Shown piece after piece: positions 7,290-14,060 of a DNA stretch of 14,060 nt (position 1 is its first letter; every line of letters starts with the position of its first letter). Under the pieces are notes generated by a model. It did no database searches. It was not told where the DNA came from and saw nothing but the letters and a program-made list of their open reading frames with translations. Position numbers and translations under genes: made by a program. This stretch comes from Pelagophyceae sp. CCMP2097 (lineage: Eukaryota > Sar > Pelagophyceae), in the NCBI GenBank assembly GCA_026770575.1, contig MU657234.1, positions 104,895 to 118,954 of the forward strand, given 5' to 3'.

Positions 7290-8973
7290 CTAGTCCCAGC
7301 TCGGCTCTTCCCACTGCGATACGCCCGTAGACTCGCAGCAGTAGTAGAGCCGGCCCTCATCGTCGTAGCAGCACGTCCAGTCAGCGGACAAGACCTCGCC
7401 GTCAAAGTCTTCTTCGACGAGGCGGTGCGTGGCGACGTCGCAAAACCCCGCCTCGCCCTGCGCGACGCACCGGAGGACGGGCCGGGCCCACCTCGCCAAA
7501 CCGGACGGCTCGTGGAGCCAGTACGTCTCGCCGTCGTCCGTGGGCACCTCGGTCCAGTCGGTCGCGTGGTCCGCCGGAGCCACCCAGCTCGCGGCGCCCG
7601 TCTCCTCGTCTTGGTAGTAGTGCGCCTGCGTGACGACGTCGTAGCAGCGCTTCCAGACGTGGCCGTCGAGGCGCGCGACCTCGTGCGCGAGCGCGTCGAA
7701 GAGGTCCGCGAGCGCGTAGGGCGGCTCCCATCGCGTGTCACCGGAAAATTCGTGCGCATAGTAGGCCACGCCCTCGTCATCAAAGTGCTGAACCCAGCCG
7801 CAGAGACCTACCGGTCGCGTCAGAGGCCGCCGTCGGCGCATCGCACGGACCGTCGCCGTCGACGTGGGCGCCCGCCGGCGCGAGCCAGGCGGTCTCGCCG
7901 CTGTCGAAATCCATGTAGTACGGGCACGAATTGGCCGCGTCCCAGGCCTCGGTCCAGACGACGCGCGGCGCCCGCGGCTCTTCGTGCGCGGGCCGCCGAC
8001 GGCGCGTGGGCGACGGTGGAGCCCTGGGCGACGGCATGGACGCGTCGTCGTCGTCGTCGAACGCCATTGCGCGCTTCGCGGCGTTTTCGAAGAAGACTCC
8101 CCAGACGGCGACGATGCGCGCCACGTCGGCGGTTTCCCGAGAGGCCTTGGCAGCGACGGAGACGCGCACCTCCTTGAGGTACGCGACGCACCGCACGTGG
8201 CCGAAGCGCACGGCGACGGACAGCGGCGTGCCGCCGCGAAGGTCCGCCGCGACCAAGTCTGCGCCGCAGGCGACGAGCACGGCGAGCGTCGCCTCGCGGC
8301 CCGCGCGACAGGCGGCGTGCACCGGCGTCTCGCCGTCGTGGTCCGCCGCGTCGACGCCACCGCCGCGCCCCGCGAGCCTGCGCCGGCCGCGGTGGGCCTG
8401 CGCCGGCTTCGGTAGAACGCGCGGCCGCCGCGCCGCGACGCCTCGCGAGGCCGACGACGCACGTGAGGAGCGAGACGATGTCCGGGGCGCGCGCGGCGTC
8501 GGACGCTGCGGCGTAGTGGAGCGCGGTGCGGCCGCGCGCGTCCGCGAAGCGCGGCGCCGCGGCGCCGCGGTCGAGCATCAGCAGGAGCTCGACGGCCTCG
8601 CACTCCCCCGCCTCCGCCGCCGCGCGCACCGCCGCCGCCAGCGCCCACGACGTCGCGCCGCGCGACGCCTACGCGCGGTGTCCACGACGCCCTGCCATGC
8701 GTCGGACTCTCGATGGTGGCGAGGTCGCACAAGGCTCTCGAGGGTGGCCAGGTCGCAGCGCCGCGCGGCGGCCTCGAGCAGCTGCACCGACTCGGGCCCG
8801 AGCGCGCCCTTGAACGACGTTTCATCGAGCGACCGCGACTCCGCCAAAGCGCGCCGCGGGCCGCCGCGCTCCGGGCCGGCCGCCGCAGCCTTAAACGAAG
8901 CCTCCTTAGCCTCCGGCCGGCGGCGTTTCGGCGCGGCCGGCGCGTCGGCCGCCGCCGAAGCACCGTTGCCCAT
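7290..8973 (-). CDS. Ankyrin plus five WW-like repeats protein, N-myristoylation signal
   Basis: Exons (minus strand): 8973-8731, 8668-8463, 8377-7851, 7807-7290; 1494 nt, 497 aa, all phases matching. MGNGAS is an N-myristoylation consensus (Gly2, Ser6), so membrane tethering is likely. Residues about 60-220 hold ankyrin-type helices, for example DARGRTALHYAAASDAARAP, HDGETPVHAACRAGREATL and DLRGGTPLSVAVRFGHVRCV. A linker with an acidic run (DDDDD) and a Pro/Arg-rich stretch follows. Then come five WW-like repeats from about 285: VVWTEAWDAAN...ETAWLAP, GWVQHFDDEG...TRWEPP, VWKRCYDVV...ASWVAP, DWTEVPTDDG...ARWARP and DWTCCYDDEG...SQWEEP. Most keep both tryptophans and the aromatic pair; the fourth has YW instead of YY, and several lack the exact final PP. 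WW domains bind proline-rich partners and ankyrin repeats bind proteins, so this looks like a membrane-tethered adaptor. No enzyme domain is visible. Confidence 0.82.
7808..7850 (-). other. 43-nt intron 3 of the ANK/WW gene
   Basis: Donor GTCCGT, acceptor ACCGGTAG, phase 1. It joins the linker GAHVDGDG to LCGWVQHFDDEG at the start of the second WW-like repeat. Unspliced, the frame ends at a stop near 7780. Confidence 0.75.
8378..8462 (-). other. Intron 2 of the ANK/WW gene
   Basis: 85 nt, donor GTGCGT, acceptor GCCGGCGCAG, phase 2. A second GCCGGCGCAG 20 nt upstream could be an alternative acceptor but breaks the frame. Splicing joins two ankyrin segments: DIVSLLT to LAGRGGGVDAADHDGETPVH. 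Confidence 0.78.
8669..8730 (-). other. Intron 1 of the ANK/WW gene
   Basis: 62 nt, donor GTGCGA, acceptor GCGCGTAG, phase 0. It joins LATLESL to ASRGATSWALAAA. The donor sits just after the exon copy of a 28-nt tandem duplication. Confidence 0.75.
8705..8757. repeat. 28-nt-period tandem duplication across the exon 1/intron 1 border
   Basis: 8705-8729 and 8733-8757 match at 22 of 25 positions. On the gene strand the first copy ends exon 1 and the second copy opens the intron. Confidence 0.8.
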
Positions 8974-9363
8974 CTATGCCGCCAGGCGATGTGATGCCCT
9001 GCAGCGCGATGCACTTGCTCGGAGCCTAGGGTCGGGCCCCGCCGGTGCCGCCTTCCGGATTCCGTCGAAGCTGTTCCGGGCGGACCGCTCGACGCGTACT
9101 CGAGGCGTGAGACAAAGCCATGCATGTCTACGAGAAGACCGCGATCTCAACCGGACTAGTGCTGCTCACGGCATGTCTGGCTCCACCGCGGTTGTCGGCA
9201 GAAGAGTCCGGCATCGTCGTGTGCTCTCCGGAGACGCCCTGGAGCCGTGAGACCCTTTCGCAACCTGCATCCAGCGCCCTTGCTGCGCCCGGCCGTGCGC
9301 GGCGGCTCGAGTGGGGTATTCGAAGCGGTGTTAGTCGAACCTCGGCGGGCCGGGGGGCGCCGC
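8974..9363. other. Intergenic region between eL33 and the ANK/WW gene
   Basis: 390 nt, expected to contain the eL33 3' UTR and the ANK/WW promoter (both minus). Open frames crossing it belong to wrong phases of the neighbours. No convincing signal seen. Confidence 0.4.
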
Positions 9364-9699
9364 CTAGATGCGGCTCGGGTAGAGCATGATGCGGCACGGG
9401 CCGCCCATGGCCTGCGGGGGCAGGTTTCGGCGGAACTTGGCGCGCACTGCGCCGTTCGAGCCGTGTGCCCGCGTGACCTTGCCCCAGATGACGCGGAACT
9501 TGGTGTCCTTCTTCTCCGTGTGCGCCTTGTACACGTAGGCGATCTTCTTGCCGAAGTAGAACGACGCCGCCTTCTGGTCCGCAACGTCCTGGATCTTGAT
9601 CAGCGACGTCGACATGTACTGGTTGCGCAGGCCGCGCTTGTAGCCATTGATCACGCCCTTGACGTACAGCCGGCACGTCGACGACCCAGTCTCCGGCAT
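9364..9699 (-). CDS. RPL35A: Cytosolic 60S ribosomal protein eL33 (RPL35A)
   Basis: Uninterrupted 111-aa frame, close to the family length of about 110. Landmarks: RLYVKGVINGYKRGLRNQ, SLIKIQDV, FYFGKKIAYVYKA, FRVIWGKVTRAHGSNG, VRAKFRRNLP and the C-terminus IMLYPSRI, all hallmark eL33 segments (IWGKVTRAHG..G.VRAKF..NLP...LYPSRI). The ATG at 9699 (MPETGSSTCRLYVKG) was chosen because it gives the family length. The frame stays open upstream to about 10053, but that stretch is Arg/Pro/Ala-rich and unlike the family, so I treat it as 5' UTR. A TAG just before the start (CCTCGTAG) could be the acceptor of a 5' UTR intron. This protein is found in archaea and the eukaryotic cytosolic ribosome, not in bacteria or organelles, so it supports nuclear eukaryotic DNA. 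Confidence 0.95.
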   Translation of the reverse strand: MPETGSSTCRLYVKGVINGYKRGLRNQYMSTSLIKIQDVADQKAASFYFGKKIAYVYKAHTEKKDTKFRVIWGKVTRAHGSNGAVRAKFRRNLPPQAMGGPCRIMLYPSRI

Positions 9700-10693
9700 C
9701 TTCCTACGAGGGGCCGCGCGCGTCGAGCCACCGAGGCATACACGTTCCCGCGTTGCAGCGCCCGGCGCCGGTGCGGTGCCGGGCGCCCTGGCGCGCGGGC
9801 CGCGCGTGTGCGGGCCCGCGGCCGCTACAGCACCTCTCAGACACGCCAGGTCCCTGAAGCTCTCCAACTCGGCACGGATCCCTGGCCCGTCTCGCGCGAG
9901 CGTGCGTCGCGCCGGCGCGACGGCACGATCGCGGTACTCGAGGGCCGCTCCGCGCGAGCAGCTCATCCCACGCGGCGTCGGGCGCACGCGGACGCAGTGG
10001 CAGTACGCGTTTGGGGTTGGCGAAGCGTTTGAGATGGGCGAGCCGAGGGTCACTTTTCAGGTCCGGTGACCATGTCCGGTAAAATTACCGCGCGGAAAAG
10101 GCCCGCAGCGTCAGTTGGCCCTCGAGCGGCGTCGGTGCTGCCTCGCGCGCGCGCGCCTTGAACCGGCAAGTGCGGCTCTTGCAACGCAGTCGAATCGCTT
10201 TTAAAGATTTAGGCTCGGCTCGGCGCACCCTCAGAATCTTCGGCGGCGACTCCCTGCTCGTCCACGACACGCGTCGCGTAAGCTTCCCCGGCACAGCGCA
10301 CCGTGCAGGGGTCGATAATAAAATAGATGCGAAAAGAGGATAGGAATTCCTATTTTAAGCACGTCGTGAGCCGCATAATGAGGTGCTCAATCGCGTTGCG
10401 CGTTGCTCAGGCGTTGCATGATCGAAGGGGTCCAACGTTTCAGCGAGTCCCAGAAGAGCAAGAGAAGGGGGAAATCGACATCAGCCCCGCGCGCCCCTAT
10501 GTTCGCGCGCGGATGAAGTCGCGGTTTAACTAGTTCGTGTGATGGCCATCAGGCCAACCCTCACAAGCGTTACCGCCTCTCGCAGCTCGAAGGCTACGTG
10601 AGTCGCCCCGCCGTTCCCGCACATAAATTCTGTCCTGAACCCCTTCACCCGACCCCCTTCGTCGAATAGGACGCCGAGGACGGCATCGCGACG
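9700..10693. other. Roughly 1-kb region without a supported gene
   Basis: It lies between the divergent starts of eL33 (minus) and the transposase-like gene (plus), so it should hold both promoters. Open frames (for example 10158-10343 plus and 10085-10294 minus) are short, Arg-rich and unlike known proteins. Composition falls in GC at 10310-10370, where ATAGGAATTCCTAT occurs. GATGGCCATC at about 10542 is a 10-bp palindrome. I looked for tRNA B-box-like sequence (near 10184) and found no cloverleaf. Confidence 0.5.
10340..10353. promoter_or_regulatory. 14-bp palindrome sharing its core with 5144-5159
   Basis: ATAGGAATTCCTAT is a perfect palindrome with core TAGGAATTCCTA identical to the site upstream of uL13m. 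Both are preceded by similar GCGAAAA(A)GAGG sequence. It lies about 640 nt upstream of the eL33 start and 341 nt upstream of the plus-strand ATG at 10694, so its target, if any, is unclear. Confidence 0.35.
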
Positions 10694-11631
10694 ATGTCCT
10701 GCCCGGCCTGCGACAAGAAACAGAAGCGGGCGTGCACCTGCGGCCAGAAGCGGAAGTACGAGCGCAACGGCCAAGCGGACGCCGCGGCCATGCTCGAGGA
10801 CCTGCCGTTCCCGCCCGCGAAGCGGCGCCGGTTGCGGCAGATTGACCCTCCGCGCGGCGGCGCCGCGCTGGTGTGCGGCCACGGCTCCGGGGCGTACTGC
10901 GCCGCGTGCAACGAGCAACGATGCCAGCACGGGGCACTCGTCGCGCGCGGCTGCGGCACCTGCGACCAGGAGGCCGCTGCTGCGCTGGCCGCGTCCTCGC
11001 GTCCTCGCCGGCTGCAGCCGCGTCCGTCGCGCAGCCCGGCGCGGGCGCGGCCACGGCCGGCCACGTCACGGGCGCGCCGGCGGCCACGCCGCCGCAGCCG
11101 CCAAACGCCGCGGCCGCCGCTTCAGGCGCAGCCACAGCCGTCGCGCCGCCGCAGCCGCCGAAGGCCGCCGCTTTGTCGCTGCAGCTGCCGCGTCGCGTCC
11201 CGGACGAGGCCACGGACGAGGCCGCGTGCAAAGCGCGGCTCCGGACCATGCCTCAAAGCAAAAAGGCGCCAGGCTGAATTCGTGCCCGACTACATCCTCG
11301 AGGAATTGTACGACTTCGTCGAAGGCGTCGTCGAAGCTGGCGAGGTCGGCGACGCTTTACCGACGAGGCTCCTCCGCCCGCGACGGGTCTCTGAGGCTTC
11401 CATCCTCAGAGGCGATCTGCCCTTGCCGCGCGAGTTCGAGGCGGCGGGCGACGTGCGGGCGGAGCTCGTCTACGTCGACTGGCGCCGCTGCGGCGTCAAG
11501 CCGCGCTGCGGCCTCTGCGGCTCCACTAACGTGCAGCCTTACGCGCCTTACGCGCACACGATGCGCGTCACGAACTCAGTCGGCGTCAAGGTCATCATCC
11601 GCGGGCGCGGCGACCGGCCCATCTGGCTGGG
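10694..11631 (+). CDS. N-terminal Cys-rich part of a transposase-like gene, frame broken
   Basis: The ATG at 10694 opens MSCPACDKKQKRACTCGQKR, then a Lys/Arg block (PPAKRRRLRQ, possible nuclear signal) and more metal-binding-type cysteines (VCGHGSGAYCAACNEQRCQHG, GCGTCDQE). From about 10996 the natural-looking frame shifts to one rich in Ala/Pro (VAQPGAGAATAGHV, then LSLQLPRRVPDEATDEAACK); at about 11260 it returns to the first frame (AEFVPDYILEELYDFVEG ... YVDWRRCGVKPRCGLCGSTN ... VGVKVIIRGRGDRPIWLG). The first shift coincides with an 8-bp duplication, the second with an A5 run and the third with a G3 run. The first frame is technically open throughout, but in the middle it gives an almost pure Arg/Pro/Ser sequence. 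The C..C..C cluster before the next ORF suits a zinc-binding domain. I do not recognise the family. Confidence 0.5.
10991..11006. repeat. 8-bp tandem duplication, frame-shifting
   Basis: GCGTCCTC occurs twice back to back (10991-10998, 10999-11006). Taken as one copy, the upstream Cys-rich frame would continue directly into the Ala/Pro-rich frame. Confidence 0.8.
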
Positions 11632-11655
11632 TTTGCCAAGGAGAAGCAGATCTTC

Positions 11656-13377
11656 TTGCTCGCCGGCGGTGCGCACCAGATTGCTCTTTCTCTCGTCGTA
11701 CGCAACGGCAAGTTCGACGAAATCCGGCCCGCCCTCGAGGCCGCCCAGCGCGCGGGCAAGATCGGCTCAAGGGTCCTGAGCGTTGACGACATGGGCGGCG
11801 CGGCCACGTTCCACGGCAACGGCGAAAAGTTTAAGGAGGCGATCCCGTCTTTTGAAGTGGTGTTGCAGGACTCCATGCACCAGCAGAGCCGCGTCACGAG
11901 AACCCAGCAGAAGAACCACGCGGACCACGCTGAGGCGACGCGGCGGCTCAAGCGATGCTTTCGCGCTGTGTCCGAGGGGGCGTACGACGAGGTCAAGACG
12001 ACGATCTGCCACAAGAGGATCGGCGATTTGGGCGGCCTCGTCGTCAAGAAGTCGTCGACGGGCAGGCCGCTCTCGACGGAGCTGCTCATCGGCATGCACC
12101 CAAGGGCCTACCTGGAGCTGCGCGACAAAGACGGCCAGTGCGCTATGACCGGCACCAAGTTCGACGAGCACTACTCGTCCGAGAATTGGCCCAACGAGGT
12201 CTTCGAGATGGCCTTCGATGGAGCGTTCGACTACACGGACCACACGGAAGCCACGATGCGCTTCCGCCTCGCCAACATGTACCGCTGGTCGGCGGGTAAG
12301 CTTGCCCCTCCGTGCGGCACCTGCGACGGCTGTTTGCCCGGCGAGCCGACGGACCAGGAGGTCGCCGCAGCGAGGGCAGTTCGGTCGGCGACCAACCGAC
12401 TTGCGGCGTTCCAGTGCCGCCGCCACAAGGAGTTGGTGGCAGCGTCCGAGGAGGCGCCGGTGCCGGCGGCAACGCCACACCGCGAGCACGACGACCGCGT
12501 CGACGATGACCCCTCGATCTGCCTCCGCGCCAAGCGGCTCGGCCGACTTGACTGCAAGGGCAAACTCCTGAACTCGTGCGATGCAAAGTGTGCCTTTGAA
12601 GCCGCCATCCGCAACGCCAAGCACATGCCGTGGCCTCAGCACTTATGCCCGCGACAGAGGCCGATTATTCAGGGCGACGGCAAGCAGAAGTGCAACGCCG
12701 TCGGCATGCCGCTCTCCTACTCGCAGGCCGGCACGAACTTCCCGGGAAACGCATTTGGCCGCGCCGAGCGCGTGCTCTCGGCTAAGGCCGGCTACACCGT
12801 CGACTACGCGTCCCTGCTGGGCGGAGAATTCGTGTCTAAAAGCAACACGGCGGCGCGGAGGGGCTACCTCGGCGAGGCGGACGTCGGCCACAACAAGATA
12901 TATCTTCTCGAGCAGATCAACCGGGACTACGAGGCCATCGGCGAGCCGAAGTACTACCCCTGGCGCGTCGAGCCCGACTCGTACGACCCCGGCCGCTTGT
13001 ACTGGGCCGACTACGACAAGCGGGAGCATCCGGAGTGCTGCAAAAACGAACCGCCGCAGCCGCCGCCGCCGGCCGCGCACGCGCCTCGACCGCCGCCGCG
13101 GCAGCTCGTCTCCGCGAGCGCGCGCTTCTACCGCGCCACCACAGGCGGTCCCGAGGTCATTCTTCCTCCGGACGAATGGATGCTGGGGTTCAACCTCGAA
13201 CGCGCCGACGACAGGATTTTGCCGTGCCCGTGCCCACGCAACGTAACCGCGCACCGCACGATGAGGAACCGCCAGCACCCGCTCCACTACTGCCTCCACG
13301 GCATCGCCCTCCGGCTGCAGCAGTCGCGCGGCGGCGGTGCGCGCCGCGGCAAGGCTCGCCACGACCGCCGCAGCTGA
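11656..13377 (+). CDS. 573-aa protein, possible DDE/RNase H-fold transposase relative
   Basis: Long intact frame with no introns seen. The in-frame sequence just upstream (GFAKEKQIFL, from about 11629) reads naturally and continues the N-terminal part if one base is missing, so 11656 is probably not the true start. Segments resembling eukaryotic DDE-type transposases: HQIALSLVVRNGKFDEIRPAL, then RVLSVDDMGG (acidic pair D44-D45 after a beta strand), then a hydrophobic strand and VVLQDSMHQQSRVTRT (D72, H75), like the 'xDxxH..xRxTRT' region of such proteins. A third catalytic acid is not identified. Later parts carry CGTCDGC, several more cysteines, VGHNKIYLLEQINRDYEAIG and a Pro-rich stretch near residue 455. 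The C-terminus is basic. I cannot name the family; the transposase link is a pattern-level inference. A domesticated transposase or lineage-specific gene family is equally possible. Confidence 0.55.
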   Translation: MLAGGAHQIALSLVVRNGKFDEIRPALEAAQRAGKIGSRVLSVDDMGGAATFHGNGEKFKEAIPSFEVVLQDSMHQQSRVTRTQQKNHADHAEATRRLKRCFRAVSEGAYDEVKTTICHKRIGDLGGLVVKKSSTGRPLSTELLIGMHPRAYLELRDKDGQCAMTGTKFDEHYSSENWPNEVFEMAFDGAFDYTDHTEATMRFRLANMYRWSAGKLAPPCGTCDGCLPGEPTDQEVAAARAVRSATNRLAAFQCRRHKELVAASEEAPVPAATPHREHDDRVDDDPSICLRAKRLGRLDCKGKLLNSCDAKCAFEAAIRNAKHMPWPQHLCPRQRPIIQGDGKQKCNAVGMPLSYSQAGTNFPGNAFGRAERVLSAKAGYTVDYASLLGGEFVSKSNTAARRGYLGEADVGHNKIYLLEQINRDYEAIGEPKYYPWRVEPDSYDPGRLYWADYDKREHPECCKNEPPQPPPPAAHAPRPPPRQLVSASARFYRATTGGPEVILPPDEWMLGFNLERADDRILPCPCPRNVTAHRTMRNRQHPLHYCLHGIALRLQQSRGGGARRGKARHDRRS

Positions 13378-13460
13378 AGGACCGTGCCCACACCCGCCCC
13401 GCACTGCCTCCTTTGCACGCCCTCAGGCTGCAGCAGTCGCTCGGCGACGGCGGCGCGCAC
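13313..13460. repeat. Degenerate duplication spanning the 3' end of the 573-aa ORF
   Basis: CTGCAGCAGTCGCGCGGCGG at about 13315 recurs as CTGCAGCAGTCGCTCGGCGA at about 13429, with GC-rich similar flanks. The second copy lies beyond the stop codon, so the ORF end may derive from a local duplication. Confidence 0.5.
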
Positions 13461-13990
13461 ACGGCGCAGCCCGGCGGCTGCGCGCACCACGACGCTGTCC
13501 GGCGGCGGCTAACGCCCCCGCGATGAAAAGCAGTATACTAGCATAATACGACGCTTCGCGCGTCGCCGCAACCCACTTGACGCCTCCGCCTTCGGCGTCA
13601 GCGGGGGGAATCGACCCCCCCCCCGCCTTCAGCGGGGGGAAGCCGTCCCTCGACGGCGGCGACGCTGCGCGTCGCTGACATTTTTCCCGTTTCCCCTTTG
13701 GCGAGGGTGATACGTGTTCAAAGTTGCGGTGTGACCAATTTCTAACACCGATTTCAGGTAGCCCATAACCTTAAATTGGCGTACTTTTTGAAACTTTTTC
13801 AAATTGTTCAAACGCCTTCGAAGAAGCCCCGGGCTGGGGGGAAGTCGGGTATAGAGTCCGGCGCAGCGCGGCGGACCGGCGCCGGTGCGTCCTGCTTCGC
13901 GGCGTGCAGGTTGGTCTTAAAGTTGGGACAGAATTGGCCGCCTATAGGCCGCGGGCCGTGAGCGCCTACTTTGGCGGCCCGGCGGTGGCG
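13378..13990. other. Non-coding 3' flank with hairpins, G/C runs and an AT-richer stretch
   Basis: 613 nt without a supported gene. 13378-13530 is GC-rich and continues the coding-like composition. 13540-13680 holds several small hairpins and homopolymer runs. 13680-13815 is AT-richer, with repeated TTTTTGAAACTTTTTCAAATTG-like sequence. No TIR matching the flank at 10300-10690 was found by eye. Confidence 0.5.
13578..13675. repeat. Hairpin and G/C-run cluster
   Basis: TGACGCC (13578-13584) pairs with GGCGTCA (13594-13600). A C10 run (13615-13624) is flanked by two G6 runs (13603-13608, 13634-13639), each within an identical CAGCGGGGGGAA. GCGACGC (13659-13665) pairs with GCGTCGC (13669-13675). 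Position after the ORF would suit a 3' processing or structural region; that is inference. Confidence 0.7.
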
Positions 13991-14060
13991 ATGGACACTA
14001 CCGAGGGCCAAGACGGTAGTGTTAGAGCCTCGGAGGTGCTCCTCGATGTGCTGCGAGTCA
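13991..14060 (+). CDS. Possible 5' end of a plus-strand gene, cut by the window edge
   Basis: An ATG in good context (GCGATGG) opens 23 codons (starting MDTTEGQDGSVRASEV) with no stop before the window ends. The frame is also open for at least 80 nt upstream without an ATG. The composition (D, E, T, S, V, L) is more protein-like than the Arg/Pro-rich shadows. Too short to identify; it could be chance. Confidence 0.3.
   Translation, partial: MDTTEGQDGSVRASEVLLDVLRV
13995..14022. repeat. 9-bp perfect inverted repeat
   Basis: ACACTACCG (13995-14003) and CGGTAGTGT (14014-14022) are exact reverse complements separated by 10 bases, just inside the possible start of the partial ORF. Confidence 0.75.

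Noticed and set aside
7931..9250. 439-aa plus-strand frame opposite the ANK/WW gene
   Set aside because: Low-complexity Arg/Ala/Ser antisense shadow; the minus strand has ankyrin and WW motifs joined in phase.
10160..10215. Possible tRNA near a B-box-like AGTCGAATC
   Set aside because: No acceptor, D-arm or anticodon-arm pairing could be fitted around it.
11041..11277. Arg/Pro-rich continuation of the first frame as genuine protein
   Set aside because: The alternative frame has stronger G/C at third positions and mixed residues including acids; the Arg/Pro string looks like an out-of-frame reading.
11590..11648. 59-nt intron joining VGVK to IFLLAGGAHQ in the transposase-like gene
   Set aside because: The phase fits, but the donor GTCATC lacks the G at +5 seen in all other donors here, and the sequence it would remove reads as natural protein apart from one base; a frameshift is the better explanation.

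Overview
This is a GC-rich, gene-dense stretch of eukaryotic nuclear DNA. The evidence is the short spliceosomal introns (43-105 nt) found in four genes by exact reading-frame continuity, a cytosolic ribosomal protein of the eukaryote/archaeal type (eL33), N-terminal signal or mitochondrial presequences, and a Canopy/saposin-like ER protein. High GC, tiny introns and GTGCGT-type splice donors fit a small marine alga such as a pelagophyte stramenopile. That placement is inference; nothing here fixes the taxon.

Layout. Positions 1-522 are non-coding and start with a cluster of direct and inverted repeats. A two-exon secreted/ER Canopy-like gene lies on the plus strand at 523-1282. Five genes then run on the minus strand. 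They are a circularly permuted GTPase of the YqeH/NOA1 family (3785 to 1409, seven or more exons, one junction unresolved), mitochondrial ribosomal protein uL13m (5034 to 4177, four exons, one GC-AG intron), a PRMT7-like protein arginine methyltransferase (6912 to 5267, three exons), an ankyrin plus five-WW-repeat protein with an N-myristoylation signal (8973 to 7290, four exons), and cytosolic ribosomal protein eL33/RPL35A (9699 to 9364, one exon). A roughly 1 kb gap follows. A plus-strand, cysteine-rich, possibly transposase-derived gene occupies 10694-13377; its N-terminal third changes frame three times. The last 680 bases hold hairpins, G/C runs, an AT-richer stretch and possibly the start of a plus-strand gene that runs off the window.

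How the genes relate. The GTPase and uL13m are adjacent on one strand, both have mitochondrial-type N-termini, and both concern the mitoribosome, which YqeH/NOA1 proteins help assemble. eL33 is cytosolic translation. The other genes have no evident joint function. There is no operon, CRISPR array, phage or bacterial system here.

The most interesting items are the unusual ankyrin/WW architecture, the frame-broken transposase-like gene with an 8-bp frameshifting duplication, the tight splice-donor consensus with very short introns, a 14-16 bp palindrome that occurs upstream of both ribosomal protein genes, and the nested repeat cluster at the left edge. All exon borders were derived by hand from frame continuity and splice dinucleotides.
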